NCBI GenBank assembly: GCA_013178005.1 | Contig: JABLXL010000019.1 | Location: forward strand, 1-61,371 | Source of the DNA: Actinomycetota bacterium | GTDB lineage: Bacteria; Actinomycetota; Geothermincolia; Geothermincolales; RBG-13-55-18 | Length of the DNA: 61,371 nucleotides | Direction: 5' to 3' | Notes under the pieces: generated by a model | Told to the model about the DNA's origin: nothing | What the model saw: only the letters and a program-made list of their open reading frames with translations | Database searches by the model: none | Part shown: positions 1-9,093 of the stretch, piece by piece | How the letters are laid out: every line of letters begins with the position of its first letter | Position numbering within the stretch: position 1 is the first letter of the stretch | Translations under genes and position numbers: made by a program

Positions 1-127
1 TCTCCGAACTCGGACTCATCACCTTGGAGGCCCGCTGCTCCGCTTAACCTTGCCGAACCGCCGTGTACGGACCCGTACGCACGGTGGTGTGACAGGGACA
101 GCCCGCGAGGGCCTACCTATGTCGATT
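1..127 (+). mobile_element. Group II intron 3' end (domains V and VI)
   Basis: Positions 57-88 fold into a domain-V-like hairpin: a 9-bp lower stem (57-65 with 80-88), a two-base bulge on the 3' side (78-79), a 4-bp upper stem and a tetraloop. Positions 91-123 form a domain-VI-like hairpin with an unpaired A near its 3' side, and the element appears to end about 125-127. The 5' part, including any reverse transcriptase, would lie outside the window. A second relative of this element lies at 9094-9272. The fold was done by eye; the group IIC assignment is inference. Confidence 0.65.
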
Positions 128-253
128 GCTTGGTTTCCGGGGGCGAAAGGAGCGTCGGCGGGACGCCTTCGCCGGCTTGCCTTAGCCGAACCTTAGCCGA
201 ACGGGATCCCAGGAAAGGGAGCAGAGACGACCGGTAAGCGATATCCGCTGGTG

Positions 254-429
254 GCAACGGTCCATAACACGCGAAAAAAGCCCCCCTTCGCCGTCGCCCT
301 TTAACGGTATGCTGTATCCCCCCGCCGCCCACGAAGTCCTTCGAAGCGGGAAGCGTTCAAACCCTGTCTATATCGGTTGCGTGGAAAGCGGCATCGCCTG
401 CGGGCAACGGTCCATGGCACGCGAAAAAA
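254..429. repeat. Direct repeat, about 26 bp, 150 bp apart
   Basis: A 26-bp segment beginning GCAACGGTCCAT recurs at 254-279 and 404-429 with two mismatches, and weaker similarity extends upstream of both copies. No gene is credible between the intron end and 684; the short open frames here overlap each other on both strands. The stretch may be the remnant of a duplication. Confidence 0.6.
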
Positions 430-555
430 CCTCCCCCAGAGCTTGCTTTTCCGCGGAAAACGTAAGCCCCGGCGCCGCAGATCCCTTTCGCTCCACGGTC
501 GCGCTCCTGGCGGCCTCCCGAGGGGATAGCGCAAACCGGATGTCAGCGGAATGGT

Positions 556-561
556 TATAAT
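556..561 (+). promoter_or_regulatory. Possible -10 box (TATAAT)
   Basis: A perfect TATAAT lies 123 bases before the surface-protein start at 684. No convincing -35 hexamer is seen at the usual spacing, so this rests on the -10 alone. Confidence 0.3.
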
Positions 562-683
562 GGAGTTTATTGCGCGTCGCGGCGAGGGCATATCGGCGAC
601 CGCTTCGCAGGGCCGGGAGGGTCGTAAACAAGGGGTTGTAGGTGTAGCGCTACAGGCAGGACGGCGAGATCGGGAGGTCGAAG

Positions 684-2297
684 ATGAGAAAGGCCGCTTA
701 CGTAGCCATGTTTATCTCCCTAGCGCTGGCCATTTCCGCTTTCCCGTGGGCGGCCGGTGCACGCGCGCAGGGCCTGGAGCCTGAGATAGAGGCCATCCTG
801 CCCGGCGCCGCCTGGAGGGGCATGCCCGTGGCCATCCAGGGCTCGCGCTTCGGCGACCTGCAGGTACCGGGGGTATGCTCGGTGACCTTCAATGGCGCCG
901 ACGCCGGGGCGGCGATAGTCTGGACCGATACCTATATAGTGGTCATCGTTCCCGAAGAGGCCACCTCCGGGCCGGTGGTGGTGACCACGCTTCTCGGAGA
1001 GAGCAACCCCTACGACTTCACCGTGTACGAGCAACCCGCAGCCGTGCCCTGCTACTTCGCCGAGGGCACCACCCGCGCCGGATTCGAGGAATGGCTCACC
1101 CTATACAATCCCCATGACGCGGAACACACCGCGACGGTGACCTACATGGTGGCAGACGGAGCCAACCGCATCCGTTATTACAACATCCCCGCGCACGCCC
1201 GGGTGACCATCTACGTGAACTCCGAGATCGGGTCCGAGCGCGACGTCTCCCTGGCGGTCACGGCGACGGAGAGGATTTACGCGGAGCGCCCCATGTACTT
1301 CCGCTACCGGGACGCCTGGACCGGAGGGCATTGCGCGGAACCCGCGCTTGATACCTCCACGACCTGGTATTTCGCCGAGGGAACCACCCGCGCCGGCTTC
1401 GATGAGTGGCTGTGCCTGGCCAACCCCGGCGGGGCGGACGCCGAAACCCAGGTGGATTTCTTCTGCTCCGATGGGGACGTGTTCACGGTAAGGTGCGTCG
1501 TGCCCGCGTGGAAGAGATACACCATCAACGTCAACGCAGTGGTGGGGCCGGAGAAGGACGTGGCCGCAAGAGTGGAGTCCAGCCAACCCATAGTGGCCGA
1601 GCGCCCCATGTACTTCTCCTACCGGGGAGCATGGGACGACGGACATATCACGGCGGGCGCCACGGCGCCGCGCGAGGAGTGGTATTTCGCCGAGGGAACC
1701 ACCCGCGCCGGCTTCGAGGAGTGGCTGTGCCTCGCCAACCCCGGCGAGGAGGACGCGGCGGTTAAACTGACTTATCATGTCGCGGGCGAAGGCGAGGTGG
1801 AACAGGAAGTGGCCGTCCCCGCCATGCGCCGGGTCACGGTGCCCGTCAACGCGGCGATCGGGCCCGACCGTGACGTGGCGGTCACGGTTCGCTCCGACCG
1901 TCCCGTGATAGCGGAGCGCCCCATGTACTTCGAGTACCGCGGCGCCTGGGACGGCGGCCATCTTTCCCTCGGCGCCGCCCCGTCATACGAGTGGTATTTC
2001 GCCGAGGGGACCACCCGCGCCGGCTTCGAGGAGTGGCTGTGCCTGCTCAACCCCGGCGAGGTTACGGCCCAGGTGAGCGTCGAGTATTCCTTCCAGGACG
2101 CCACCACCCAGGCGCAGGAGTTCATGCTCGCGCCGGGACAGCGCTTCTCCGTGCTGGTCAACGAGGTGGTGGGACCCGAGAGGGACGTGTCGATCAAGGT
2201 CAGCTCGGACCAGGGCGTGGTGGCCGAGCGATCGATGTATTTCTCCTATCACGACGTCTGGGACGGCGGCCACAACGCCCTTGGAAGCGCCCCGTAG
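684..2297 (+). CDS. Secreted repeat protein with TIG/IPT-like N-terminus and four DUF5719-type repeats
   Basis: The 537-residue product has an N-terminal signal peptide (basic start, hydrophobic residues about 4-28, AxA-like end), so it is exported. Residues about 32-115 look like an IPT/TIG immunoglobulin-like domain. Four repeats of about 100 residues follow, each opening with YFAEGTTRAGFEEWL or a close variant and closing with AERPMYF and GGH. This pattern matches DUF5719 repeats of actinobacterial surface proteins. No LPxTG anchor is visible; the protein ends HNALGSAP, so a link with the sortase at 7840 is unproven. The start is set by GGGAGG about 10 bases before ATG. Likely role: cell-surface structure or adhesion (inference). 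Confidence 0.85.
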   Translation: MRKAAYVAMFISLALAISAFPWAAGARAQGLEPEIEAILPGAAWRGMPVAIQGSRFGDLQVPGVCSVTFNGADAGAAIVWTDTYIVVIVPEEATSGPVVVTTLLGESNPYDFTVYEQPAAVPCYFAEGTTRAGFEEWLTLYNPHDAEHTATVTYMVADGANRIRYYNIPAHARVTIYVNSEIGSERDVSLAVTATERIYAERPMYFRYRDAWTGGHCAEPALDTSTTWYFAEGTTRAGFDEWLCLANPGGADAETQVDFFCSDGDVFTVRCVVPAWKRYTINVNAVVGPEKDVAARVESSQPIVAERPMYFSYRGAWDDGHITAGATAPREEWYFAEGTTRAGFEEWLCLANPGEEDAAVKLTYHVAGEGEVEQEVAVPAMRRVTVPVNAAIGPDRDVAVTVRSDRPVIAERPMYFEYRGAWDGGHLSLGAAPSYEWYFAEGTTRAGFEEWLCLLNPGEVTAQVSVEYSFQDATTQAQEFMLAPGQRFSVLVNEVVGPERDVSIKVSSDQGVVAERSMYFSYHDVWDGGHNALGSAP

Positions 2298-2389
2298 GAG
2301 GCCTGCCGTTTCGCGCGGGATGTCGGGTCTAAGGCCTCGCGGCGCGGACGTGGCGCGCGCAGGATGGGCCATGGCGGACCGTGCCATCG

Positions 2390-2398
2390 TGCTATAAT
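2390..2398 (+). promoter_or_regulatory. Extended -10 promoter of the sir2 gene
   Basis: TGCTATAAT is a full extended -10 element 52 bases before the sir2 ATG. The same TGCTA core recurs at 56186 and, on the minus strand, at 60303. No clear -35 is seen, as is common for extended -10 promoters. Confidence 0.55.
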
Positions 2399-2449
2399 CT
2401 CATGGTACGCGGGGTAGGCGTGCTTTGAGCTGGCTTGCGGGAGAGAGAG

Positions 2450-3217
2450 ATGGATGAGGAATGCATCAGGCGCGCGGCGCAGATGATAGCGGAGTCGATC
2501 CAGGTGGTGGCGCTCACCGGGGCGGGCATTTCCGTGGAATCCGGCATCCCGGACTTCCGTTCCCCCGGGGGCCTGTGGACCAAGTATGACCCCCTGCTCT
2601 ACGGGACCTACGAGTCCTTCGTCAACCACCCGGAGCGCTTCTGGGAGATGGCCAAGGAGCTTAACCCCACCCTCGAGAACGCCGAGCCCAACCCCGCCCA
2701 CTACGCCCTCGCGGAGCTGGAGCGGCTGGGGAAGCTGCGGGCGGTGATAACCCAGAACATCGACCACCTGCACCAGCGCGCCGGCTCCTCGGACGTCCTG
2801 GAGCTCCACGGCACCCATCGCACCGGACACTGCATGGCCTGCAGGCGCGTCTTCACCCTGGAGGAGATGAAGGAACTGAGCTGTGACGGCGACCAGGTCG
2901 CTTGCTGCCCCGACGACCGGGCGACCATCAAGCCCGACGTGGTCTTCTTCGGGGAGCCCCTGGACTCCAGGGTGCTGGCGCGCGCCGCCGAACTCGCCTC
3001 CACCTCCGATCTCATGCTGGTGGTGGGCTGCAGCCTCGAGGTCTATCCCGCGGCCGCTCTCCCGGAATACACCAGGAGGAGGAAGGGCAGGCTGGTCTTC
3101 GTGAACACCACCGCCACCTGCCACGACCACCAGGCCGACCTCGTTTGCCTGGGCAAGGCGGGAGAGGTGCTCCCGGCGATAGTGGCCGAATACAGGAAAG
3201 TGGCGGGACTGGTATAG
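2450..3217 (+). CDS. Sir2-family NAD-dependent protein deacylase
   Basis: This sirtuin removes acyl groups from lysines using NAD+. Of 255 residues, 22-43 carry the GAGISVESGIPDFRSPGGLW nucleotide-binding motif, 101-109 the TQNIDHLHQ motif, and H120 is the catalytic histidine. The zinc module has C128 and C131 as a normal CxxC pair, but the second pair reads CCPDD (C152, C153). The usual fourth cysteine at about 155 is therefore aspartate. ATG at 2450 is chosen over an in-frame TTG at 2435 because GGGAGAG sits just before the ATG. The gene probably forms its own transcript from the extended -10 at 2390. Substrates are unknown. Confidence 0.92.
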   Translation: MDEECIRRAAQMIAESIQVVALTGAGISVESGIPDFRSPGGLWTKYDPLLYGTYESFVNHPERFWEMAKELNPTLENAEPNPAHYALAELERLGKLRAVITQNIDHLHQRAGSSDVLELHGTHRTGHCMACRRVFTLEEMKELSCDGDQVACCPDDRATIKPDVVFFGEPLDSRVLARAAELASTSDLMLVVGCSLEVYPAAALPEYTRRRKGRLVFVNTTATCHDHQADLVCLGKAGEVLPAIVAEYRKVAGLV

Positions 3218-3319
3218 AATAGCAGCGGAGCGTTCCGTGCGCGGCGGGCATGGCGCGCGGGCGAAAGCCTGGCGGAGCGATCGCGGGCGGAACGCGCGTG
3301 GCGAGACAAGGAGGAAGGC

Positions 3320-6232
3320 GTGCCGGAGGAAAAATTCCCCTGGGATTCATTGTTCAGGGGAGGAGGCGGAGACGGTGGAGGGTTCTCAGACCTCTTCCGT
3401 AGGAAGCAGGGCAAGGGACCTTCGTCCGGCTTCAAGGAGAGATGGGACAAGATCAAGCCTCGCACCAAACTTATTGTGGGGATAATCGTCCTGGTGCTGG
3501 TAGCGCTCATCCTGAGCGCGTCATGGCTATCCACGTTCTACACGGACCTGTTGTGGTACGATGAAGTCGGTTATACTTCCGTTTTCTGGAAAAGGATCGT
3601 CACTCAGATATGGCTCTTCTTCGCTTTCGGCTTGCTGTTTTTCGCCATCTTCTACGGCAACATCTGGCTGGCGCGGCGAATGACCCCGCGCTACGAAAAA
3701 CCTGCAGGGACCCTATCGCAGGTGGAGGAAGCGCTGGCGAACTTCCGTGAGCGGGCCGGTAAGTGGCTTGACAGGGGGCTGATCATATTCTCGGCGTTCA
3801 TTTCCCTCATCGTGGGGTGGTCATCGGCGGCGCAGTGGGAGAAGGCGCTCATCTTCTTCAACCACGCTCCCTTCGGGAAGACGGATCCCATTTTCGGAAA
3901 AGACATCGGGTACTACGTCTTCGAGTACCCCTTCCTGCGTTATTTCGTGGGGTGGTTGATAACCTCGCTGATCTTCATCATCATCGTCACCGCGGTTACG
4001 CACTTCCTCTACGGGGCGATAAGCTTCAGTGCCGCGAAAGGCCAGCGTTTCGCGACCCACGTGAAGGTGCATTTATCCGTGCTCGCGGGGATCGCCCTGC
4101 TCGTGCAGGCCTGGAGCTTCCGCCTGGACATGCTGGGGTTGCTGTATTCGCCGCGGGGTACGGTGACCGGCGCGAGTTACACCGACGTGCATGCCCAGAT
4201 ACCGGCCTACTGGATACTCATCGCCGCTTGCTTCGTGTGCGCGGGCCTGTTCATCCTCAACATCCGCTACAAGGGATGGAAGCTCCCCCTGGCCGGAGTG
4301 GTGGGCATCGTGGTGGTGGCCTTGCTTGCGGGAGGCCTGTACCCGCTCATCGTTCAGAACTACGTGGTGAAACCCAAGGAGCTGTCGAGGGAAAGCGAGT
4401 ACATAGGCTACAACATAGAATTCACCCAGGACGCCTTCAACATCCAGGACGAGGGCGAGGAGGCGGACGTCGATAAGAGGCTCTTTCCCGCGGACCTCGA
4501 CCTCACCTACGATGACATTGCCGCCAACTCCGCCACCATAGACAACGTGCGGCTATGGGACCCGCGCCTGATCAAGCAGGTTTTCGTGCAGCGGCAGGAA
4601 CTGCGCCAGCTCTATGACTTCAACGACGTTGACGTCGACCGCTATACCATCGATGATGGTAAATATACCCAGATGATGGTCTCGGGAAGGGAACTGGTCA
4701 TCGAGCAGTTGCGCGAGGACGCCCGTACGTGGCAGAACGAGCGCCTCTCTTACACCCATGGCTACGGCATGGTGATGGCTCCCTCCAACCGCAAGACGGA
4801 GGAAGGAGACCCCGAGTTCGCGATCAAGGACATCCCGCCCGTGTCCCGGGAGGGGCTGGGGGTGGAGATCGAGCGCCCGGAGATCTATTACGGGGAGCTG
4901 GCCCACGATTACGTGGTGGTGCGCTCGGGGGCTCAGGAGATCGATTATCCGCTCGAGAACACCAACAAGCTTGTAGAGCCCTACTACGAAGGCCAGGGGG
5001 GCGTGCCCGTCTCCAATTTCCTCAAGCGCCTGGCCTTCTCCATCCGCAACCGCGACATCACCTTCCTTTTCAGCGGCTACATCAACGCGGAATCGCGCGT
5101 GATGTTCAGGCGGGACATCAACGAACGTGCCCGGGAGGTCGCGCCGTTCCTGACCCTGGACGGAGACCCTTACCTGGTGGTCACGGAGGACGGGCGTTTG
5201 AAGTGGATAATCGATGCCTACACCACCAGCGACCTCTACCCTTATTCCGAGTACTATAACGACGAGTTCAACTACATCCGTAATTCAGTCAAGGTGGTCA
5301 TCGACGCCTACGACGGAACCCTTACCTACTACCTCGTGGACCCCACCGACCCCATCGCCCTCACCTACGGGAGGATATTCCCCGACCTCTTCACCCCCAT
5401 GGAGGAGATGCCCGAGGACATCAAAAGCCACCTGCGCTACCCCGAGGACCTCTTCTCCGTGCAGATGGAGATGTACAAGACCTACCACATCGACGACGTT
5501 GAGGGATTCTACCAGAAAGAGGACGTCTGGGAGGTGTCCACGGAGACCTACGATATCAGCAACGTCCAGCAGGTGACGCCCTACTACGTGATCATCAAGC
5601 TTCCCGGTGAGGAGAAGGAGGAGATGGTGCTCATGCTCCCCTTCAACCCCAGGGGGAAGAGCAACATGGTGGACTGGGTGGCGGCGCGCTGCGATTACCC
5701 GCATTACGGGAAGCTGATCAACTACTCCTTCCCGCCCGGCAAGTTGGTGAACGGCACCCAGCAGTTCGAGTCGCTGGTGGACCAGCAGACGGACATCTCG
5801 GAGCAGATAACCCTCTGGAGCCAGGCGGGCTCCAGGGTCATCCGGGGCAACACCCTGGTCATCCCGGTGGAGGGATCGTTGCTCTACGTCGAGCCGCTGT
5901 ACCTGGAGGCCACGAATCCCGCCATACCCCAGCTCAAGCGGGTCATCGTGGGCTTCGGCGACCGCGTGGTGATGAGGCAAACCCTGGAGGAAGCCCTCCA
6001 GGCGTTGTTCGGCGCCGCACCGGAGCCCCAACCCGGACCGGAGCCTGAACCCCAACCCGAGCCGCAGCCACAGCCGGAAGGCGACCTCGCGGCGCTGATA
6101 CAGCAGGCCAACCAGCTCTACGATGAGGCGCAGGCTGCTTTGCGCAACGGGGACTGGGCCACCTACGGGTCGAAGATGGAGCAGCTCAACCAGGTGCTCG
6201 ACCAGCTGGCCTCTCTCTCCGGCCAGACCTAG
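3320..6232 (+). CDS. UPF0182 family large membrane protein
   Basis: The 970-residue product begins with a soluble Gly-rich stretch, then has about seven membrane helices between residues 50 and 350. The first helix and the YTDLLWYDEVGY segment after it are typical of UPF0182, a family of unknown function known mainly from actinobacteria and cyanobacteria. A long, probably extracellular, tyrosine- and acid-rich domain follows. Residues about 898-918 are an imperfect Pro-Glu-Pro-Gln linker (GPEPEPQPEPQPQPEG), then a short C-terminal helix. GTG at 3320 is preceded by AAGGAGGAA. The gene stands alone with 100 bases or more on either side. Confidence 0.92.
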   Translation: MPEEKFPWDSLFRGGGGDGGGFSDLFRRKQGKGPSSGFKERWDKIKPRTKLIVGIIVLVLVALILSASWLSTFYTDLLWYDEVGYTSVFWKRIVTQIWLFFAFGLLFFAIFYGNIWLARRMTPRYEKPAGTLSQVEEALANFRERAGKWLDRGLIIFSAFISLIVGWSSAAQWEKALIFFNHAPFGKTDPIFGKDIGYYVFEYPFLRYFVGWLITSLIFIIIVTAVTHFLYGAISFSAAKGQRFATHVKVHLSVLAGIALLVQAWSFRLDMLGLLYSPRGTVTGASYTDVHAQIPAYWILIAACFVCAGLFILNIRYKGWKLPLAGVVGIVVVALLAGGLYPLIVQNYVVKPKELSRESEYIGYNIEFTQDAFNIQDEGEEADVDKRLFPADLDLTYDDIAANSATIDNVRLWDPRLIKQVFVQRQELRQLYDFNDVDVDRYTIDDGKYTQMMVSGRELVIEQLREDARTWQNERLSYTHGYGMVMAPSNRKTEEGDPEFAIKDIPPVSREGLGVEIERPEIYYGELAHDYVVVRSGAQEIDYPLENTNKLVEPYYEGQGGVPVSNFLKRLAFSIRNRDITFLFSGYINAESRVMFRRDINERAREVAPFLTLDGDPYLVVTEDGRLKWIIDAYTTSDLYPYSEYYNDEFNYIRNSVKVVIDAYDGTLTYYLVDPTDPIALTYGRIFPDLFTPMEEMPEDIKSHLRYPEDLFSVQMEMYKTYHIDDVEGFYQKEDVWEVSTETYDISNVQQVTPYYVIIKLPGEEKEEMVLMLPFNPRGKSNMVDWVAARCDYPHYGKLINYSFPPGKLVNGTQQFESLVDQQTDISEQITLWSQAGSRVIRGNTLVIPVEGSLLYVEPLYLEATNPAIPQLKRVIVGFGDRVVMRQTLEEALQALFGAAPEPQPGPEPEPQPEPQPQPEGDLAALIQQANQLYDEAQAALRNGDWATYGSKMEQLNQVLDQLASLSGQT

Positions 6233-6437
6233 CGGCGGCGCCTCGCGATGTGTTCTGTTCGCCCGATGCTCCCTTCCCGGGATCAATGGGGCGCGGCGCG
6301 CTGCCGCCCGTCCCGTTTCCTCTATGTCGGGCCGATTGCCTCGTGGAGCGGGCAAGCGGGGAGTGCCGTCGCCCGGTGATAACGGATACAGAAAATGGTA
6401 ATATGTATCCGGGATCATATGGACCGGGAGGGAGAGC

Positions 6438-7538
6438 GTGCCCCTGAGGCGCTGCGAGGGTTGCGGGATTCCGCGCAAGCTCTCGGAGAGATACGTATGG
6501 CCGGGGAACGGCGTCATCCTGGCGCGGAACGACCCGGAGATGCGCATGGTCATCTTCGAGGCGGATTACTACGCTTACGTGTGGTCGGAGCTGGAGCGGC
6601 GCCTGGGGGTCAACGTCGCGGACGCCATGATCAGGGGGCAGCAGGCCGCGACCCTCGACTACCTGCGGAACCATATCCTGTACGGATGGCGCATATACGT
6701 GGTGCGGCATCTCCCCACGCGGTTGCTCTTCGAGGCCACCATGAGGGAAATGCCTTTGCTGGGGTTGTGCCGCATGGAGCTGCTTTCGTTCAGCCGGCGC
6801 AGATACATTGTCCTCAAGGTCATCTCCCCCTTCGACATCATCTCCATAGCCTGGGGCGTGAAGGGCTTGCTGGAGTACGCCACGGGGAGGAGGTCGGAGC
6901 TATCCTGGAGGAAGGAAGGCGAGGATTACATCCTCACCGTGATGCTTATGCCGCGCGAGGGTCCGGAGGACGCGGTAGATCGCGAAGCCGTGGAACTCAT
7001 ACGCGAGGCCAAGAGGGAGCTTTGCCTGGGCGGAGACCTCATGCCTCCTGGGGAAGAGCGTGGGGACAACTGCCCCTCGTGTGGTCTGCCGCTGGCGCTG
7101 GCGGAGCTGGAATGGGTGGAGGAGGAGGGAGTCATCCGCAGGCGCGACAGCGGCAGGCGCTATATTTTTACCACCGGACATATTCTCACGGGGGTGATCC
7201 GCGGCCTGGAGAGAAAACTCGGCATGGATATCGATCCCCTGGTCCTGCAGATAAGCAAGGAGTTCCACATGCGCGACCTCAGGGGGATAAACATCCGCAC
7301 CAGGCACGGCGCCTACCGGTCCGCGGCCAGGTACCTCATGGCGGGGGGGTTCGGAAAGGTGCTCGAATTTTCCTACGGGGAAGGGCACCTGGAGATGTCC
7401 ATAGCGAATCCCTTCTACATACCGCGGCTGGTGGGACGCATCGCGGGCCTTTTCGAGTACCTGGAGGGCGAGGAGGCGGAGATAAACCACCGCATGCTGG
7501 ATGCGCAAACGCTGAGGCTCGAGCTCAAGACCATCTGA
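6438..7538 (+). CDS. Two-finger protein with duplicated CxxCG domain (paralog of 26567-27640)
   Basis: I do not recognise a named family. The 366-residue protein is an internal duplication. Each half opens with a short Cys pair (CEGCGIP near residue 6; CPSCGLP near 214), continues with a Trp and a 'GVI' strand, then an alpha/beta region. Each ends in a segment like LLEYATGRRSEL...YILTVML or FEYLEGEEAEI...LRLELKTI. The end segments resemble the C-terminal part of V4R-like small-molecule-binding domains (weak inference). A full-length paralog of the same layout lies at 26567-27640. GTG at 6438 follows GGGAGGGAGAG. No signal peptide or membrane helix is seen, so it should be cytoplasmic. Confidence 0.75.
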   Translation: MPLRRCEGCGIPRKLSERYVWPGNGVILARNDPEMRMVIFEADYYAYVWSELERRLGVNVADAMIRGQQAATLDYLRNHILYGWRIYVVRHLPTRLLFEATMREMPLLGLCRMELLSFSRRRYIVLKVISPFDIISIAWGVKGLLEYATGRRSELSWRKEGEDYILTVMLMPREGPEDAVDREAVELIREAKRELCLGGDLMPPGEERGDNCPSCGLPLALAELEWVEEEGVIRRRDSGRRYIFTTGHILTGVIRGLERKLGMDIDPLVLQISKEFHMRDLRGINIRTRHGAYRSAARYLMAGGFGKVLEFSYGEGHLEMSIANPFYIPRLVGRIAGLFEYLEGEEAEINHRMLDAQTLRLELKTI

Positions 7539-7620
7539 TGCCTGTCCGATCGCTCGCCTCAATCTAGCGCCTCAAACCCCTTGTTTATGTCGCAATACAT
7601 GATCGCGTCCACGCACTTCC

Positions 7621-7839
7621 CTATTCCTCCAGCTCCTCTACGGGGACGAATCCTTCCAGGGTTGCCCTCACCACCAGACGCAGGGTGGCGTCCCCCTCGG
7701 GGGCGCAGGTGGTGAGGGTGAGGGTGGGGTTCTCGGTATACAGGGTCACGTTCTCGCTGGGATCGATGTAGCGCAGCTCCGTCACCCGGTATTCGTAAAC
7801 CCCGCGCGGGTTGCGGATGAACACCGCATCCCGGCTTCC
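7621..7839 (-). pseudogene. Orphan tandem copy of the sortase 3' end
   Basis: This 219-bp segment repeats the last third of the adjacent sortase gene, in the same orientation directly downstream of its stop. It encodes residues 139-205 of the sortase, including the catalytic Cys (TLTTC) and Arg, with identical amino acids and its own stop codon at 7621. Five substitutions separate the clearly aligned parts and all are synonymous. There is no start codon with a good ribosome site, so it is probably not translated alone. Confidence 0.85.
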
Positions 7840-8457
7840 CTATTCCTCCAGCTCCTCTACGGGGACGAATCCCTCCAGGGTTGCCCTCACCACCAGCCGC
7901 AGGGTGGCGTCCCCCTCGGGGGCGCAGGTGGTGAGGGTGAGGGTGGGGTTCTCGGTATAGAGGGTCACGTTTTCGCTGGGATCGATGTAGCGCAGCTCCG
8001 TCACCCGGTATTCGTAAACCCCGCGCGGGTTGCGGATGAACACTGCGTCGCCGGGCTTCAGCTCGTCCAGGCGGTTGAAGGGCCTGGTCTTGGTGGTGCG
8101 GTGCCCGGAGATGACGCAGTTGCCAGGCCATCCCGGAAAGCCGGTGTGGGGGAGGTGGATGGGGCCCAGGGCGAGGATCTCGTAAAGCTCCTCCTCGTCG
8201 TCGCTCCCCTCGCGCACCTCCTCTTCAATGCCCACCGCGGGTATGCTGATGAAGGCAGGGGTCTCGAAGGAAAGGGGAGGGCCCAGGAGCTCGTCGTGGG
8301 TCAGGGGCTTGTATTCCTGGGAGCCGCCGCCGGAGGCGTCCTCCGCGGCGGTTTCGCTGCGCGCGCGACGGTAGAGGTAGGGGATCAGCAGGGCCGCCGC
8401 CACCAGCACGGCGACGGTCAAGAGCGTGGCCACGACGGTGCTCTTGCGCCCGCGCAA
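7840..8457 (-). CDS. Class E-like sortase (cysteine transpeptidase)
   Basis: Sortases join surface proteins to the envelope or to pili. The 205-residue protein has one N-terminal membrane helix (about residues 8-28), an acidic Gly/Ser linker, then the catalytic domain. That domain carries H118 in CVISGHRTT, C177 in TLTTCAP and an arginine at R186 or R190. The TLTTC form suits class D/E enzymes. The start is TTG at 8457, 7 bases after a GGGGGGATGAG run; a nearby ATG is out of frame. No LPxTG-type substrate is encoded in this window. The last 67 codons are repeated in tandem downstream (7621-7839). Confidence 0.88.
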   Translation of the reverse strand: MRGRKSTVVATLLTVAVLVAAALLIPYLYRRARSETAAEDASGGGSQEYKPLTHDELLGPPLSFETPAFISIPAVGIEEEVREGSDDEEELYEILALGPIHLPHTGFPGWPGNCVISGHRTTKTRPFNRLDELKPGDAVFIRNPRGVYEYRVTELRYIDPSENVTLYTENPTLTLTTCAPEGDATLRLVVRATLEGFVPVEELEE

Positions 8458-8927
8458 CTCTCATCCCCCCAAGGCCTCGAGCGCGCGTTCCCACTCCGGA
8501 GATGCGGGGTGGGTTTGGACGACCGCCCATTTATGGCTGCCGCTCCCCGACCCTCGCGCTCCCTTACCTTCCATGTTCGGCATGAGCCCGCTATCTCCAA
8601 TCGCGCCTGTTTGCCGGACGCTCCCGGGCTCGCGCAATCCCTTTCTCATCCCGAGATCCCGCGGTTTTTCCGCTCCTTACCGCCGGCTCCTAAGAGCGCC
8701 GACACTATCCCGCCTGCGCGGGACGACCTGTTGAAATCGTATACTATTGATGCTCATGTTGACCAGGGTTCGCCCTTCCCGCCGGCGCCTCTCGGGTGAG
8801 CGCCCGATCCGCGATCTCTCGCATACGGCTTGGCATGCTGGAAAAACGAATGAGCCGGCAAAGACGAAACGATCTCTCTTTCCGGGATCCATGGCGCCGC
8901 ATCCGGCCGGCTATGCCGGGGATTTCC

Positions 8928-8956
8928 TTTACAATCGCCCTCCATGCTGTTACATA
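8928..8956 (+). promoter_or_regulatory. Likely promoter of tRNA-fMet
   Basis: TTTACA (8928-8933) and TACATA (8951-8956) are separated by exactly 17 bases and end 24 bases before the tRNA. The rest of the spacer between the sortase start and the tRNA (8458-8980) shows no credible gene. Confidence 0.5.
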
Positions 8957-8980
8957 TAGTATTAGGAACTTGAGAATCGA

Positions 8981-9057
<77 letters not shown>

Positions 9058-9066
9058 GTTTCGTAA

Positions 9067-9093
9067 AGCCGGGCCGAGCGCCCGGCTTTTCAT
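9067..9093 (+). terminator. Rho-independent terminator of tRNA-fMet
   Basis: AGCCGGGC (9067-9074) pairs perfectly with GCCCGGCT (9080-9087) across a 5-base loop and is followed by TTTTCATT. Group IIC introns are known to insert just behind such hairpins, and one does so here. Confidence 0.85.

Noticed and set aside
7621-8058. Diversity-generating retroelement (template/variable repeat at a gene's 3' end)
   Set aside because: The layout is similar, but no reverse transcriptase is near, differences are not confined to adenines, and in the sortase copy the changes are synonymous.
684-8457. Sortase substrate relationship between the DUF5719 protein and the sortase
   Set aside because: The surface protein has no sorting motif or C-terminal membrane helix, and the genes are 5.5 kb apart on opposite strands.
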